A DNA stretch of 41,184 nt, taken from the NCBI GenBank assembly GCA_022566355.1, contig JADFJB010000024.1, forward strand, positions 1 through 41,184, read 5' to 3'. This document shows, piece after piece, positions 33,197 through 41,184 of this stretch; positions within the stretch are counted from its first letter, which is position 1; each line of letters opens with the position of its first letter. The notes below the pieces were generated by a model, which ran no database searches, was not told the DNA's origin, and saw only the letters and a list, made by a program, of their open reading frames with translations. A program made the translations under genes and the position numbers. The stretch is from a candidate division KSB1 bacterium. GTDB lineage: Bacteria; Zhuqueibacterota; JdFR-76; DREG01.

Positions 33197-35512
33197 TTAC
33201 CTGGCCTGGAAACTAGAAATCTTCCAGTTGCCATTGATTTGTTCGATTGTCCACGTATATGCGTAACTAATGGGTGGTCTTCTTCTGTTCTTATTGTCGA
33301 TATAGAAAATCCGCATTAAGATATCCACCGTCGCGCTATTTTCGCCGAATTTAATACTTTCTTGTGCGATTTGAACCCTTTGAATATTGATACGTCTAAA
33401 AGTCTTGCGCCATTTGTCCCTTTCGGATTGGATTAAATTAGTAAATAATGAGCGAACACCCTCAATATTCTTTTTCTCTAGACTGCCTTTAAATTTGTCA
33501 ATGACGCTTTTAACGCCTTGCTCAATGATAGATATTCGCTCTCTTTCACTATCAGTTTTTTCTTTTTCCATTAATGCAGCTTCAGTAACCACTTGACCAA
33601 AATTTAGCTCTGCATCTTTAAAATGGCTGGCAGCAGCGTTAAAATCATTTTGACTGTATGCCGTATTGCCATCCGTCTCAAATTGAATGGCTTTTTGGTA
33701 TTTTGCGTTTGTGAAATCATTTTGTTGAACATTTTCTTTTGCGGCATTCATCGAGGTCTTGGCATTGTTAGCGTTGTCTTTTAGTGTTGCCAGGATATTA
33801 ACTTTGGCTTCCGCATAAAGCATTTTTGCATTCTCGAAAGAAAACAACGCCGCATTAAAATCTTTGGCATCAAATTCACCATCACCCTTTTCTTCACGTG
33901 CAATTGCTTGTTGGTATTGATTGTTTCTTTTCTTATCTGTTTGACTACCCGGAAGTTGCGTTTTGATATCCATCATATCTGACCGCATTTGTACAACCCT
34001 GCTTTCTATGTTGGGTTTTGCTGGCCGTTCAATATTCACGCTGGATGCCGCTTCGTCTCTTGCTTTTTGGTAACCATCCTTTGCCATTGTAAACGCCATT
34101 TTTGCTGCACGCAAACTTTCTTTACCACCCGCAGTCATTTTTTCGTTTCCAACAATCTCTTGTTGAATGGCGTCATCGTAATAAACGTTTGCTTTTATAT
34201 TCGCATCTATCTTATCAGCCGCTGTTTTCTCCACTAACATTTCCGTTCGAATTTCTACAACTTCCTGTCTAATTTTGTTAAGAGCTTCTGTTTCCGCTTC
34301 AGTTTTACTTTGGGTCTGTGCTAATTTTGCCGGCATGCCTGGGGCAGACTGCCAGGATAGCACGCTGAATGCGGAGGCCAATACGATTACTGAAGCGTAA
34401 AGTAATACTTCCACACCTCTAAGTTTGTCAGGTCCTTTCCGGCCATGAAAGTAAGCAATGATTCCAGCAATTGGAAATCCCGATAATATACAAATTAGAA
34501 TCACTTGATGCCATCTTGGGTCAAATTTGTATTGATCGATAAAATAGGGGCCTACTTCGAACAGACCTATTGAAACCATCAGGTACGATCCAACAATTGG
34601 TATAAATTTACGCCGGCGAATTTCCCGGATAAATCGGGAAGTAAGGGACTCTTTGGAAATCGGGCGTTTCTGGTCAGGTATATCGACTATTGTAAGGGTT
34701 AATTCTTCAGGTTGTATTTTATTTAATTTATTGAGAAACGAGTTAGCATCTTCGGTTCGAACTTCTCTGTCTTTTTCAAGCAATCCTTCTATAAGTGAAA
34801 ATAGTGGATTAGAGATGTTTCGAATTGCAGCCATCCCGCTTGCATCTTCATTGAGGATCTTAAAAAGGATCGCGGCATCGTAATCTCCGGTAAAAGGTCT
34901 ATTACCGGTCAAAACTTCGATTAATATTACACCAAGAGACCATAAATCAGAGCGTGCGTCAACAATTTCACCTCTCACTTGTTCAGGCGACATATACGAA
35001 AGCGTTCCCAAAGTTGACCCACTCTGGGTTACCTGGGTGTGTTCTTCTCGACGTGCCAGGCCAAAATCCATTATTTTCACGATCCCGTTTTGATCCGTCA
35101 TAATGTTGGCCGGCTTCAAGTCTCTATGCACGATACCCTTCTTGTGTGCTGCCGCAAGTCCACGTACCACTTGCTTGGCCAATTCGATTGTTTGTTTCAC
35201 AGACAATGGTCCTTTAGCCAGCCGCGTTTCCAAAGATTCTCCCTCTACCAATGCCATAGCTATGTACGATTGGTTTTGGAATTCTCCAAATTCAAAGATG
35301 GTGCAGATGTTGGGGTGATCCAATGCCGAGGCCGCTTTCGCTTCATTGTGAAATCTTTTTTTTGATTCCTCATTTTCAAGTAAATGAGGAGGAAGGAACT
35401 TGAGAGCTACATCCCGGTCTAAGGTTGTGTCATGAGCTCGATAAACCACTCCCATCCCGCCACGACCTATTTCTTCTACTATTTTATAATGAGAAATTGA
35501 CTTGCCTATCAT
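33197..35512 (-). CDS. Membrane Ser/Thr protein kinase with periplasmic-side coiled repeats and NTF2-like C-terminal domain
   Basis: 771 residues. Complete Hanks kinase: G-loop GRGGMGVVY (16-24), ATP-anchor Lys38 in VALKFL, Glu57, HRDLKPAN (129-136, catalytic Asp131), DFG (149-151), SPEQ activation segment and DARSDLWSLGVIL. Three membrane helices about 300-400 (FIPIVGSYLMVSIGLF, VILICILSGFPIAGIIAYF, VLLYASVIVLASAFSVLSW) follow, then an Ala/Lys/Glu-rich helical region with TPR-like duplicates (NDFTNAKYQKAIQFETDGN; QNDFNAAASHFKDAE) and a C-terminal NTF2/SnoaL-like domain about 670-771 (VIDKFKGSLEKKNIEGVRSL ... WTIEQINGNWKISSF). The C-terminal part likely lies outside the cytoplasm and senses a ligand. 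Its start overlaps the stop of a 41-codon kinase stub upstream (ATGA). It may control the surface-protein genes downstream in the same run. Confidence 0.9.
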   Translation of the reverse strand: MIGKSISHYKIVEEIGRGGMGVVYRAHDTTLDRDVALKFLPPHLLENEESKKRFHNEAKAASALDHPNICTIFEFGEFQNQSYIAMALVEGESLETRLAKGPLSVKQTIELAKQVVRGLAAAHKKGIVHRDLKPANIMTDQNGIVKIMDFGLARREEHTQVTQSGSTLGTLSYMSPEQVRGEIVDARSDLWSLGVILIEVLTGNRPFTGDYDAAILFKILNEDASGMAAIRNISNPLFSLIEGLLEKDREVRTEDANSFLNKLNKIQPEELTLTIVDIPDQKRPISKESLTSRFIREIRRRKFIPIVGSYLMVSIGLFEVGPYFIDQYKFDPRWHQVILICILSGFPIAGIIAYFHGRKGPDKLRGVEVLLYASVIVLASAFSVLSWQSAPGMPAKLAQTQSKTEAETEALNKIRQEVVEIRTEMLVEKTAADKIDANIKANVYYDDAIQQEIVGNEKMTAGGKESLRAAKMAFTMAKDGYQKARDEAASSVNIERPAKPNIESRVVQMRSDMMDIKTQLPGSQTDKKRNNQYQQAIAREEKGDGEFDAKDFNAALFSFENAKMLYAEAKVNILATLKDNANNAKTSMNAAKENVQQNDFTNAKYQKAIQFETDGNTAYSQNDFNAAASHFKDAELNFGQVVTEAALMEKEKTDSERERISIIEQGVKSVIDKFKGSLEKKNIEGVRSLFTNLIQSERDKWRKTFRRINIQRVQIAQESIKFGENSATVDILMRIFYIDNKNRRRPPISYAYTWTIEQINGNWKISSFQAR

Positions 35513-35634
35513 AGGCTCATCCAGGAATTTATTTCTTTCTGTCTGCGGGACGACTTGTCCCGATCTGTCGGGAAGTTCCCGCCACGGCCAATCTCCTCCA
35601 AGATTTTGTAATGAGAGATAGTTTTACCGATCAT
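35509..35634 (-). pseudogene. Kinase 5'-end stub, a truncated second kinase start
   Basis: The minus strand from 35634 reads MIGKTISHYKILEEIGRGG, nearly the start of the intact kinase (MIGKSISHYKIVEEIGRGG), then runs into GC-rich palindromic DNA (GGGACGACTTGTCCC and CCCGATCTGTCGGG hairpins) and stops after 41 codons. Its TGA overlaps the ATG of the real kinase. It has synonymous and non-synonymous differences from the real gene, so it is a relic of a paralogue and not a recent tandem copy. As written it might act as a leader peptide whose translation feeds into the kinase start. Confidence 0.6.
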
Positions 35635-35700
35635 AACTGAGTTTCTTTCGATTTAATTAACCTGGTCTATTCATAAACTTTGTCACTGGTTTATAAAACT

Positions 35701-35885
35701 GTCATTCCCGTCCCGCCTGGTCGGGATTATCGGGAATCTTGTTACACAGGCCCATAAACTCCCGACAAACTTGTGCTCGTACGTTTTTTACGGGTAAGCA
35801 TTCGGGGGTGACATTTTTGGTGTTCTCGGACAGCCTGAAAGTATTGGGGAACCACACCATGCAGCATCCTGGGCGACGGGATGAC
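35701..35885 (+). repeat. MITE-like palindromic repeat C, full copy
   Basis: GTCATTCCCGTCCCGCC (35701-35717) is matched in reverse complement by GGGCGACGGGATGAC (35871-35885), giving terminal inverted repeats. The interior contains CTTGTGCTCGTACGTTTTT, then GGGTAAGCATTCGGGGG, shared with 9505-9545. ORFs that cross it (one starts at 35739) are taken as accidental. Confidence 0.55.
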
Positions 35886-35969
35886 ATTGGATGCTATAAG
35901 CTTAAAAACATGATTCATGAATTATCCAGGTTAATTAATAAAACTTATTTTCTTCTTTTTTTTCAATAC

Positions 35970-36004
35970 TCTTTGTGCCTTTGTGCCTTTGTGCCTTTGT
36001 GGAT
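35970..36004 (+). repeat. Short tandem repeat CTTTGTGC
   Basis: About four units of CTTTGTGC/CTTTGTGG at 35970-36004. Such tracts are frequent in intergenic DNA of environmental bacteria; no function is inferred. From 35886 to 36240 nothing else is seen. Confidence 0.6.
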
Positions 36005-36240
36005 AAGTAAAATTTGTAGTTGCATAACGCAAAAGTCAAGAATTTTTCTATTTTTTTCAATTATCAACCCTGAGTTTACTCTAAAAACCGATTCAATCGC
36101 TTTTCTAAAAAAAATTGATACATAAAAACAAATACTTATGAGAGCGATGGAATCGGTTATCCCACCTTTTTAGAATGTGAGCAAAGAACCACACGATCTT
36201 TACTATCGAATCAAAGCGTTAAATCCACGTATATAAGTCC

Positions 36241-36311
36241 TGATAATTTGATAATTGATAATTGTTCATTGCCCATTGTTAACTGATCATTGTTAATTGT
36301 TAATTGTTCAT
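36241..36311 (+). repeat. AT-rich degenerate repeat of ATTGTTAA units
   Basis: Repeated ATTGATAATTG, ATTGTTCATTGCCC and TGTTAATTGTTAATTGTTC units. A shorter similar stretch occurs at 37485-37512. Both come just before a CCTTGATTTTTC or CCTTGACTTTTC block, the start of repeat A. Confidence 0.5.
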
Positions 36312-36317
36312 CTTTTC

Positions 36318-36430
36318 CCTTGATTTTTCAAAAACTGCTTGGTACTTTGGTTATCAAAATAGAATAAACCTTTGGGGGCTATATGAGCATGTTTCACCAC
36401 ACAATTTCAGAATCTAAAGAGCAAAATTAT
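36318..36430 (+). repeat. Dispersed repeat A, copy 4
   Basis: CTTGATTTTTC, AGAATAAACCTTTGGGGGC, then CACCACACAATTTCAGAATC and GCAAAATT match the A consensus. It ends about 160 bases before the next toxin-antitoxin pair. Confidence 0.55.
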
Positions 36431-36587
36431 TGCAGGAGGTTTAGGTTGCTATGCGGATCAAAACTATAGCATTTACGAGACTTGTGAGGTCTGCTAGTGT
36501 GATTAAGTGTATTCCATTTTCGAATTGATTTGGTGAACATACATGAGTATATTAATTTCAAAGTCTTAAACAGAAAGAATTCATAAG

Positions 36588-36824
36588 ATGACAGAATTTG
36601 AAAAAATTACTTCACACATACTTTCTCTCCCTACGGAGAAAAGGGCGGAATTAGCTGAAATTCTAATTCAAAGCCTCGATGAAAAAGAAAACGAAGATGT
36701 TAAAGGAGCTTGGTTATTGGAAATTAAACACCGAGATCAAGAAATCAGATCTGGAACCGCGGAAATGAAATCAGCGCAAGAAGTTCTTCACGAAGCTCGT
36801 GAACAGCTAAGATGTATGAAATAG
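36588..36824 (+). CDS. Addiction-module antitoxin (TIGR02574/RelB-like)
   Basis: 78 residues. ITSHILSLPTEKRAELAEIL and LIQSLDE form the N-terminal helical part, and AWLLEIKHRDQEIRSGTAEM then KSAQEVLHEAREQL is the conserved C-terminal half of this family. These antitoxins pair with ParE/RelE toxins, and the toxin gene starts 13 bases before this stop. Expected to be an autorepressing antitoxin. Confidence 0.88.
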   Translation: MTEFEKITSHILSLPTEKRAELAEILIQSLDEKENEDVKGAWLLEIKHRDQEIRSGTAEMKSAQEVLHEAREQLRCMK

Positions 36825-37102
36825 CAATTCATGTTGACGCAGAAAGAGAGTTAAATGCTGCTGCGCTGTATTATGAAGAAAGTGTTGAAGGATTAGGACA
36901 GCAGTTTTTGGATGAATTCGAAGAAGCCATCTCTCAAATACAAAAATTCCCTAAAGCATCTCCAATTTACGAAGAAGAATACAGACGTTATCTTCTGAAA
37001 CGATTTCCATTTGGCGTCATCTACCGAATTGATGGTGACGATCTTTTTATCATCGCGATTGCCCACCTTAAAAGAAAGCCAAACTACTGGGTATCTCGAT
37101 AG
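36812..37102 (+). CDS. ParE/RelE-family toxin
   Basis: 96 residues. IAIHVDAERELNAAALYYEE, then LGQQFLDEFEEAISQIQKFP, RRYLLKRFPFGVIYRIDGD and IAIAHLKRKPNYWVSR match the ParE/RelE fold with the conserved RxFPFxVxY strand and the final AHxxRxPxYW motif. It is full length and intact, unlike the other toxins in this window. ParE members poison gyrase and RelE members cut ribosome-bound mRNA; AHxxRxPxYW fits the ParE-like branch. Translation is coupled to the antitoxin by the 13-base overlap. Confidence 0.88.
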   Translation: MYEIAIHVDAERELNAAALYYEESVEGLGQQFLDEFEEAISQIQKFPKASPIYEEEYRRYLLKRFPFGVIYRIDGDDLFIIAIAHLKRKPNYWVSR

Positions 37103-37269
37103 AAATATAAATGGAAATTGAATATCCCCCATCCAACTCGAACAGAGATTCTACTGGAAAACGGCAAACGAGACATTCAACTTGCTCCGTTTGCCAAAAA
37201 GGTAGTGGCCATTCTTCGGAGAAATATTATCGGCACGAAGGCAAGATTTTGGAAAAAGTTTCATATAAT

Positions 37270-37292
37270 AAAAAAAGGCCCTAAAAGGGCCC
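37270..37292 (-). terminator. Terminator-like hairpin, minus-strand orientation
   Basis: GGCCC (37277-37281) and GGGCC (37287-37291) with a five-base loop; on the minus strand the stem is followed by seven Ts. The nearest minus-strand gene upstream is eno, more than 1.3 kb away, so its target is unclear. Apart from this and the AT-rich tract at 37485-37512, 37103-37627 holds no convincing gene. Confidence 0.55.
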
Positions 37293-37627
37293 GATGGTTT
37301 TCGCCATCCACCTCCAGTAATCTGGATTAATATAACTCTAAATAATTTTTCATATAATGTCAATTTTTTTCAAACAGTTTCAAAAGAAAAACACAAAATG
37401 GCAAATAACCTCGCTTCCAGCGGACAGCGGGCCGTTGGACCTTAGTCAATAAGACTAAAATACAAAAACCAGCAAAAATGAAACTTGCTCATTGTTCATT
37501 GCTAATTGTTCTCCTTGACTTTTCGCAATTTGTTAAGTAAACTTAATAGTTATAGCTGCAAATCCAGTCTTAAAACAATACCGAGAAGTCACATAGGCAT
37601 TTCTGTTTAAGAAAAGGAGATAGTCTA

Positions 37628-38503
37628 ATGAACAGTCTCTACTCGAAACTGGCTTTGGTCCTTTTTCTTTTGAATGCAATTGCATTTAAAGTGGACATCC
37701 TGCATTCCCAGCAGCCAAGGATTGGCAGAGAAAATAAACTTCTCCCTAGTGATGGGAAGGACGAAGATTACTTTGGCACATCGGTTGCAATTAGTGGAGC
37801 TTATGCCATCATTGGCGCACCCCAAGGGGTAGGGGCGGCATACATATTCAAGTTTGACGGCAGCGATTGGGTCGAAACACAAAAGCTGGTGCTAAGCAAT
37901 GCCGTGGGTTTTGGTACTTCGGTAGATATTGAAGGAAACGTAGCTGTTGCCGGGGCTCCTTTTAAAAGTGGATCGGCCTCCATCTTCGAATTCGATGGCT
38001 TTTAATGGACGGAACGACAAAAGCTGCTATCACCGTCTGGCGGTAATGATAGTTTTGGGGTTTACAACAAAGATATATCTGGCAATAAATTATTCCTTTC
38101 AGGTGGTGCTAAGATTGATTTTGCAACCGGTACATATACTTTTGATGCAAATCAAAGCACCGATCTAACACAGGTATATTACCCAAGTACACGGGCGTTA
38201 ATCGTAACGGAGGAAACAAGCTCAGGCAATCTTGAATTATTCATCAATGGAATAAGTCAAAAGACGGGGGCAGCATCAGCCGGTAGTGTTTCAAACAGCT
38301 TTACAGTTCAAGATGCCTTACAGTTGTTCTATAGTTCAACAGCGGCTGCCAATCACCTGACTATATACACAAATTTTGAAGAGTTCAGGACTCAATTAAA
38401 CCCTGAAATATTATATAATTTTCCTCAGGATACAGACGCTACCACCTCATATAGAACAGGCGATGATAATTGGATAAAAAGTAATTATTTAGATCATTTT
38501 TAA
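37628..38503 (+). pseudogene. Secreted FG-GAP-like protein interrupted by an in-frame TAA
   Basis: AAAAGGAG precedes ATG 37628. A signal peptide (SKLALVLFLLNAIAFKV) is followed by FG-GAP-like repeats: KDEDYFGTSVAISGAYAIIG and GFGTSVDIEGNVAVAGAPF, each with AYIF or SIFEF strands. TAA at 38003-38005 stops it after FEFDGF. The same frame then continues as WTERQKLLSPSGGNDSFGV, exactly where the next repeat unit should begin, and runs to TAA 38501-38503. The second part turns into a beta-rich sequence (KIDFATGTYTFDANQ) without recognisable family. A single nonsense mutation in a ~291-codon gene is the simplest reading. There is no T9SS tail. Confidence 0.6.
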
Positions 38504-38639
38504 TAAATAAGAGACGCTAAGTTACGAAATATTGATCAAAAATTTTAACTATCACTAAGGTTTGTAGGGTTAAAATATCCGTAATTCTACCAATAGTGAT
38601 TTGAATTAAACCAGAATCTATTCCTTTGTGATTATATAT

Positions 38640-38662
38640 AAATATAAATATCGTTTATATTT
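38640..38662. other. AT-only perfect hairpin at the eno stop
   Basis: AAATATAAA (38640-38648) and TTTATATTT (38654-38662) are exact complements with loop TATCG. It overlaps the eno stop codon and may end or protect the carA-eno mRNA; no T-run follows. Confidence 0.35.
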
Positions 38663-39941
38663 TAAAGGCTTTTCGTTGGGGGTAATAAGCGAGTTTACCT
38701 AAATCCTCTTCAATTCGAAGCAATTGATTGTATTTAGCCATACGGTCACTACGAGAAAGAGATCCTGTTTTTATCTGACCACAATTTAGTGCTACAGCAA
38801 GGTCTGCAATGGTATTATCTTCTGTTTCGCCTGATCTATGTGACATCACAGTGGTATAACCCGCATTATGAGCCATGTCTACCGCAGCAATTGTTTCGGT
38901 AAGAGTTCCTATTTGATTTACTTTTATAAGTATTGAATTAGCTATACCTTCGTTAATCCCCTTAGATAATCGATCTACATTGGTCACAAATATATCATCA
39001 CCAACGAGTTGAATTGTATCACCAATTTTTTCGGTTAAATATTTCCATCCTTCCCAATCGTTTTCGTCCATACCGTCTTCAATTGAAATTATAGGATAAC
39101 TATTACTTAATTCGGCCAAATAATCTGCCTGTTCTTTTGAGGAACGTACTTTTCCTCTTACACCTTCAAACTTTGTATAATCGTATTTACCATTGATATA
39201 AAACTCAGAAGCAGCACAATCAAGTGCAATCATAATTTCGACACCTAGTTTATACCCCGCATTTTTTACAGCTTTAGCAATGGTATCTAATGCATCTTCC
39301 GTTCCGCTTAAAGTTGGTGCAAAGCCTCCTTCATCACCTACCGTAATGCTCAACCCTCTATCCTGAAGTACTTTCTTAAGATTATGAAATATTTCAGTTC
39401 CCATTTTCATAGCATGAGTAAAATTTTTTGCTTCTACAGGCAATACCATAAACTCTTGAAATGCAATAGGTGCATCACTATGTGAGCCTCCATTAATAAT
39501 ATTCATCATTGGAACCGGAAGTGTCTTAGCTTTAACACCACCAACATAACGATATAATGGCATTCCTGATTCTTTTGCTGCAGCTTGTGCAACTGCTAGG
39601 GAAACTCCCAGAATAGCATTGGCTCCTAATACTGATTTGTTTGGTGTACCATCAAGATCGATCATATAAGTATCTATTTGTTTCTGTTCAAAGACAGATA
39701 CCCCAAGCAAAGATTCAGCAATTTTATTATTTACATTTTTAACAGCTTGGGTAACCCCTTTACCCATATAATCACTCCCGCCATCTCTTAATTCTACAGC
39801 TTCATGTTCTCCAGTTGAAGTTCCTGAAGGGACAGCTGCACGACCTAGAAATCCATTTTCGGTGATTACATCTACTTCAATAGTAGGATTTCCCCGTGAA
39901 TCAAATATTTGACGTGCGTGAATATCTACTATTTTGCTCAT
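38655..39941 (-). CDS. eno: Enolase (phosphopyruvate hydratase)
   Basis: 428 residues, full length. Converts 2-phosphoglycerate to phosphoenolpyruvate in glycolysis. Visible signatures: the N-terminal [35 protein letters not shown], catalytic-loop VGDEGGFAP, metal ligands in [20 protein letters not shown] and [10 protein letters not shown], catalytic Lys in [14 protein letters not shown], and [10 protein letters not shown]. The wording is strikingly like enolase of Flavobacteriia. Its ATG overlaps the carA stop (ATGA), so the two are cotranscribed and coupled. The carA-eno order is also seen in Flavobacteriia, usually downstream of rplQ. Confidence 0.97.
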   Translation of the reverse strand: MSKIVDIHARQIFDSRGNPTIEVDVITENGFLGRAAVPSGTSTGEHEAVELRDGGSDYMGKGVTQAVKNVNNKIAESLLGVSVFEQKQIDTYMIDLDGTPNKSVLGANAILGVSLAVAQAAAKESGMPLYRYVGGVKAKTLPVPMMNIINGGSHSDAPIAFQEFMVLPVEAKNFTHAMKMGTEIFHNLKKVLQDRGLSITVGDEGGFAPTLSGTEDALDTIAKAVKNAGYKLGVEIMIALDCAASEFYINGKYDYTKFEGVRGKVRSSKEQADYLAELSNSYPIISIEDGMDENDWEGWKYLTEKIGDTIQLVGDDIFVTNVDRLSKGINEGIANSILIKVNQIGTLTETIAAVDMAHNAGYTTVMSHRSGETEDNTIADLAVALNCGQIKTGSLSRSDRMAKYNQLLRIEEDLGKLAYYPQRKAFKI

Positions 39942-41059
39942 GCGGTTTGCAATTTGTGCTTTTTAATGTTTTCGATAAATTCGTCAAAAAGATAAGACGC
40001 ATCGTGTGGTCCCGGACTGGCTTCTGGGTGATATTGAACCGAAAATACCGGTTTGTTTTTAATACGTATTCCAGCAACAGTATTGTCATTTAAGTGGATG
40101 TGCGTTATTTCAATATCGGGATGTTGTTCAGTATCTTCTTTATTTATTGCAAATCCGTGGTTTTGAGAAGTAATTTCTCCTTTACCTGTAATTAAATTTA
40201 GAATTGGATGATTGATTCCTCTATGACCGTTATGCATTTTAAAGGTAGAAATACCATTTGCCAATGCTATTATTTGATGACCCAAACAAATTCCAAACAA
40301 AGGTATACCACTTTTTATTATTTGTTTTGTAGCTTTTATAGCATTTTGAAGTGGTTGTGGGTCACCGGGACCATTAGACAAAAAATATCCATCGGGATTA
40401 AATGCTTTCATTTCTTCAAAACTTGTATCATACGGAAAGACCTTTATATAACAATCTCTTTTTGCTAGATTACGAAGTATATTTCTTTTGATTCCCATAT
40501 CTAAGGCCGAAATTTTAATAGTTGAATCTGCGTTTCCGAAGTAATAGGCTTCCTTAGTGGAAACTTTTGAAGCCAACTCCAGACCATTCATATTAGGAAT
40601 TCCTGCTAATTGTTTTTTAAGACTATCTATATTTTCAACTTCTGTTGATATTACAGCATTCATAGCTCCATTATCCCGAATGTAAGCTACTAATGCTCTT
40701 GTATCCACATCGCTTATAGTTAGCAAATTATTTTTCGCTAAAAAAGATTCTAATGAATTTTGTGCAGCAGGACGTGAATACTGATAACTAAAATTTCTAC
40801 AAACTAACCCGGCAATCTTTATGGATTCAGATTCTATTTCATCATCGGCAACACCATAATTACCTATATGCGCATTTGTTGCAATCATTAATTGGCCATA
40901 ATATGAAGGATCTGTAAAAATTTCCTGGTAGCCTGTCATTCCCGTATTAAAACACACTTCCCCAAATGCGGATCCTTTTATGTTTCCAACAGCTTTTCCA
41001 TAGAAGATGGTTCCGTCTGCTAATAAAATAATTGCCTTTTTTCTTTTTTGGTATTTCAT
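39938..41059 (-). CDS. carA: Carbamoyl-phosphate synthase small (glutaminase) subunit
   Basis: 373 residues, complete. The N-terminal domain has [14 protein letters not shown] and [21 protein letters not shown]. The class I glutaminase domain has [12 protein letters not shown], the nucleophile Cys in [13 protein letters not shown], the oxyanion/loop motif [17 protein letters not shown], and the His-Glu pair in [11 protein letters not shown]. It releases ammonia from glutamine for the large subunit CarB, which makes carbamoyl phosphate for arginine and pyrimidines; carB is not in this window. The stop overlaps eno by four bases. The 125 bases upstream (41060-41184) show no further gene. Confidence 0.97.
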   Translation of the reverse strand: MKYQKRKKAIILLADGTIFYGKAVGNIKGSAFGEVCFNTGMTGYQEIFTDPSYYGQLMIATNAHIGNYGVADDEIESESIKIAGLVCRNFSYQYSRPAAQNSLESFLAKNNLLTISDVDTRALVAYIRDNGAMNAVISTEVENIDSLKKQLAGIPNMNGLELASKVSTKEAYYFGNADSTIKISALDMGIKRNILRNLAKRDCYIKVFPYDTSFEEMKAFNPDGYFLSNGPGDPQPLQNAIKATKQIIKSGIPLFGICLGHQIIALANGISTFKMHNGHRGINHPILNLITGKGEITSQNHGFAINKEDTEQHPDIEITHIHLNDNTVAGIRIKNKPVFSVQYHPEASPGPHDASYLFDEFIENIKKHKLQTA

Positions 41060-41184
41060 ATTTAATAATGTTATGCGAAATTACTTTAAAAGATAGAGTT
41101 TATATACATTCATGTTTATAATTTTTAAACAAAAGATAAATTTATAGAAATGATCTAGGTTGGTGTACAAATGTGATTTTTGTG

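Noticed and set aside
35739-36125. 128-codon ORF across repeat C and the CTTTGTGC tract
   Set aside because: It runs through a palindromic repeat and low-complexity DNA, has no recognisable domain and no ribosome site.
36241-36311. CRISPR-like reading of the ATTGTTAA units
   Set aside because: Units are short, degenerate and without spacers; this is simple AT-rich repetition.
37118-37330. 70-codon ORF after the ParE gene
   Set aside because: TTG start without ribosome site, runs through the terminator-like hairpin, no domain.
1-41184. CRISPR array, tRNA or rRNA genes
   Set aside because: No regularly spaced direct repeats of 24-40 bases, no T-loop GTTCGAATC-type motifs with acceptor stems, and no conserved rRNA segments were seen.

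Overview
The window looks like a chromosome segment of a bacterium of the Fibrobacterota-Chlorobiota-Bacteroidota (FCB) superphylum, most like Calditrichota, KSB1 or Ignavibacteria. Four large secreted proteins end in the FlgD-like type IX secretion (T9SS) sorting domain with the NYPNPFNP signature. A GWxTD protein, SBBP and FG-GAP propeller proteins and a membrane Ser/Thr kinase fit the same group. Base composition is mosaic: the metallocarboxypeptidase at 9.6-12.2 kb is visibly GC-rich, while the glycosyltransferase block at 16.5-20.5 kb and the eno/carA block at the right end are AT-rich. No tRNA, rRNA, CRISPR array, transposase or integrase was seen.

Layout. 0-2 kb: tail of an alpha/beta hydrolase, a frameshifted unknown gene chained to a 30-codon ORF and a ribbon-helix-helix-type antitoxin, then a fetB (ABC permease) tail fragment. 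2-9 kb: two T9SS cargo proteins; the first is bracketed by two copies of the fetB tail, the second is split by a one-base frameshift. 9.6-12.9 kb: secreted M14 carboxypeptidase-like protein and a VOC protein. 13.3-15.4 kb: NfeD-flotillin membrane pair, bracketed by two copies of the VOC gene tail. 16.5-20.5 kb: GT2 glycosyltransferase, methyltransferase and a GT-C-like/TPR membrane protein in one operon. 20.8-25.7 kb: a Phd antitoxin with a dead PIN toxin, a T9SS protein of 14 repeats, a decayed MNT/HEPN pair and an M55 peptidase fragment. 25.7-35.6 kb, minus strand: kinase, outer-membrane barrel, giant T9SS propeller protein and GWxTD protein in a head-to-tail run. 36.6-38.5 kb: an intact RelB/ParE-type pair and a nonsense-interrupted FG-GAP protein. 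38.6-41.1 kb, minus strand: carA and eno overlapping by four bases, flavobacterial in character.

Two features of the genome structure stand out. First, imperfect hairpins with R-box-like ends, several with unpaired bases on one arm, lie 24-74 bases downstream of coding regions between 0.4 and 24.4 kb. They resemble integron attC sites without an integrase (a CALIN-type array), and the intervals carry toxin-antitoxin modules and accessory genes. Second, gene ends are duplicated: fetB tail, VOC tail and kinase head each occur twice around cargo genes or a real gene, and three dispersed non-coding repeat families (called A, B and C here) sit beside them. Together these describe an accessory region built by repeated insertion and decay.

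The secreted proteins probably act at the cell surface: the T9SS exports them, the NfeD-flotillin pair organises membrane, and the minus-strand kinase/barrel/propeller/GWxTD run may be one sensory and surface module. At least five single-base frameshifts and several nonsense codons are present, so either real decay or residual assembly error must be considered.
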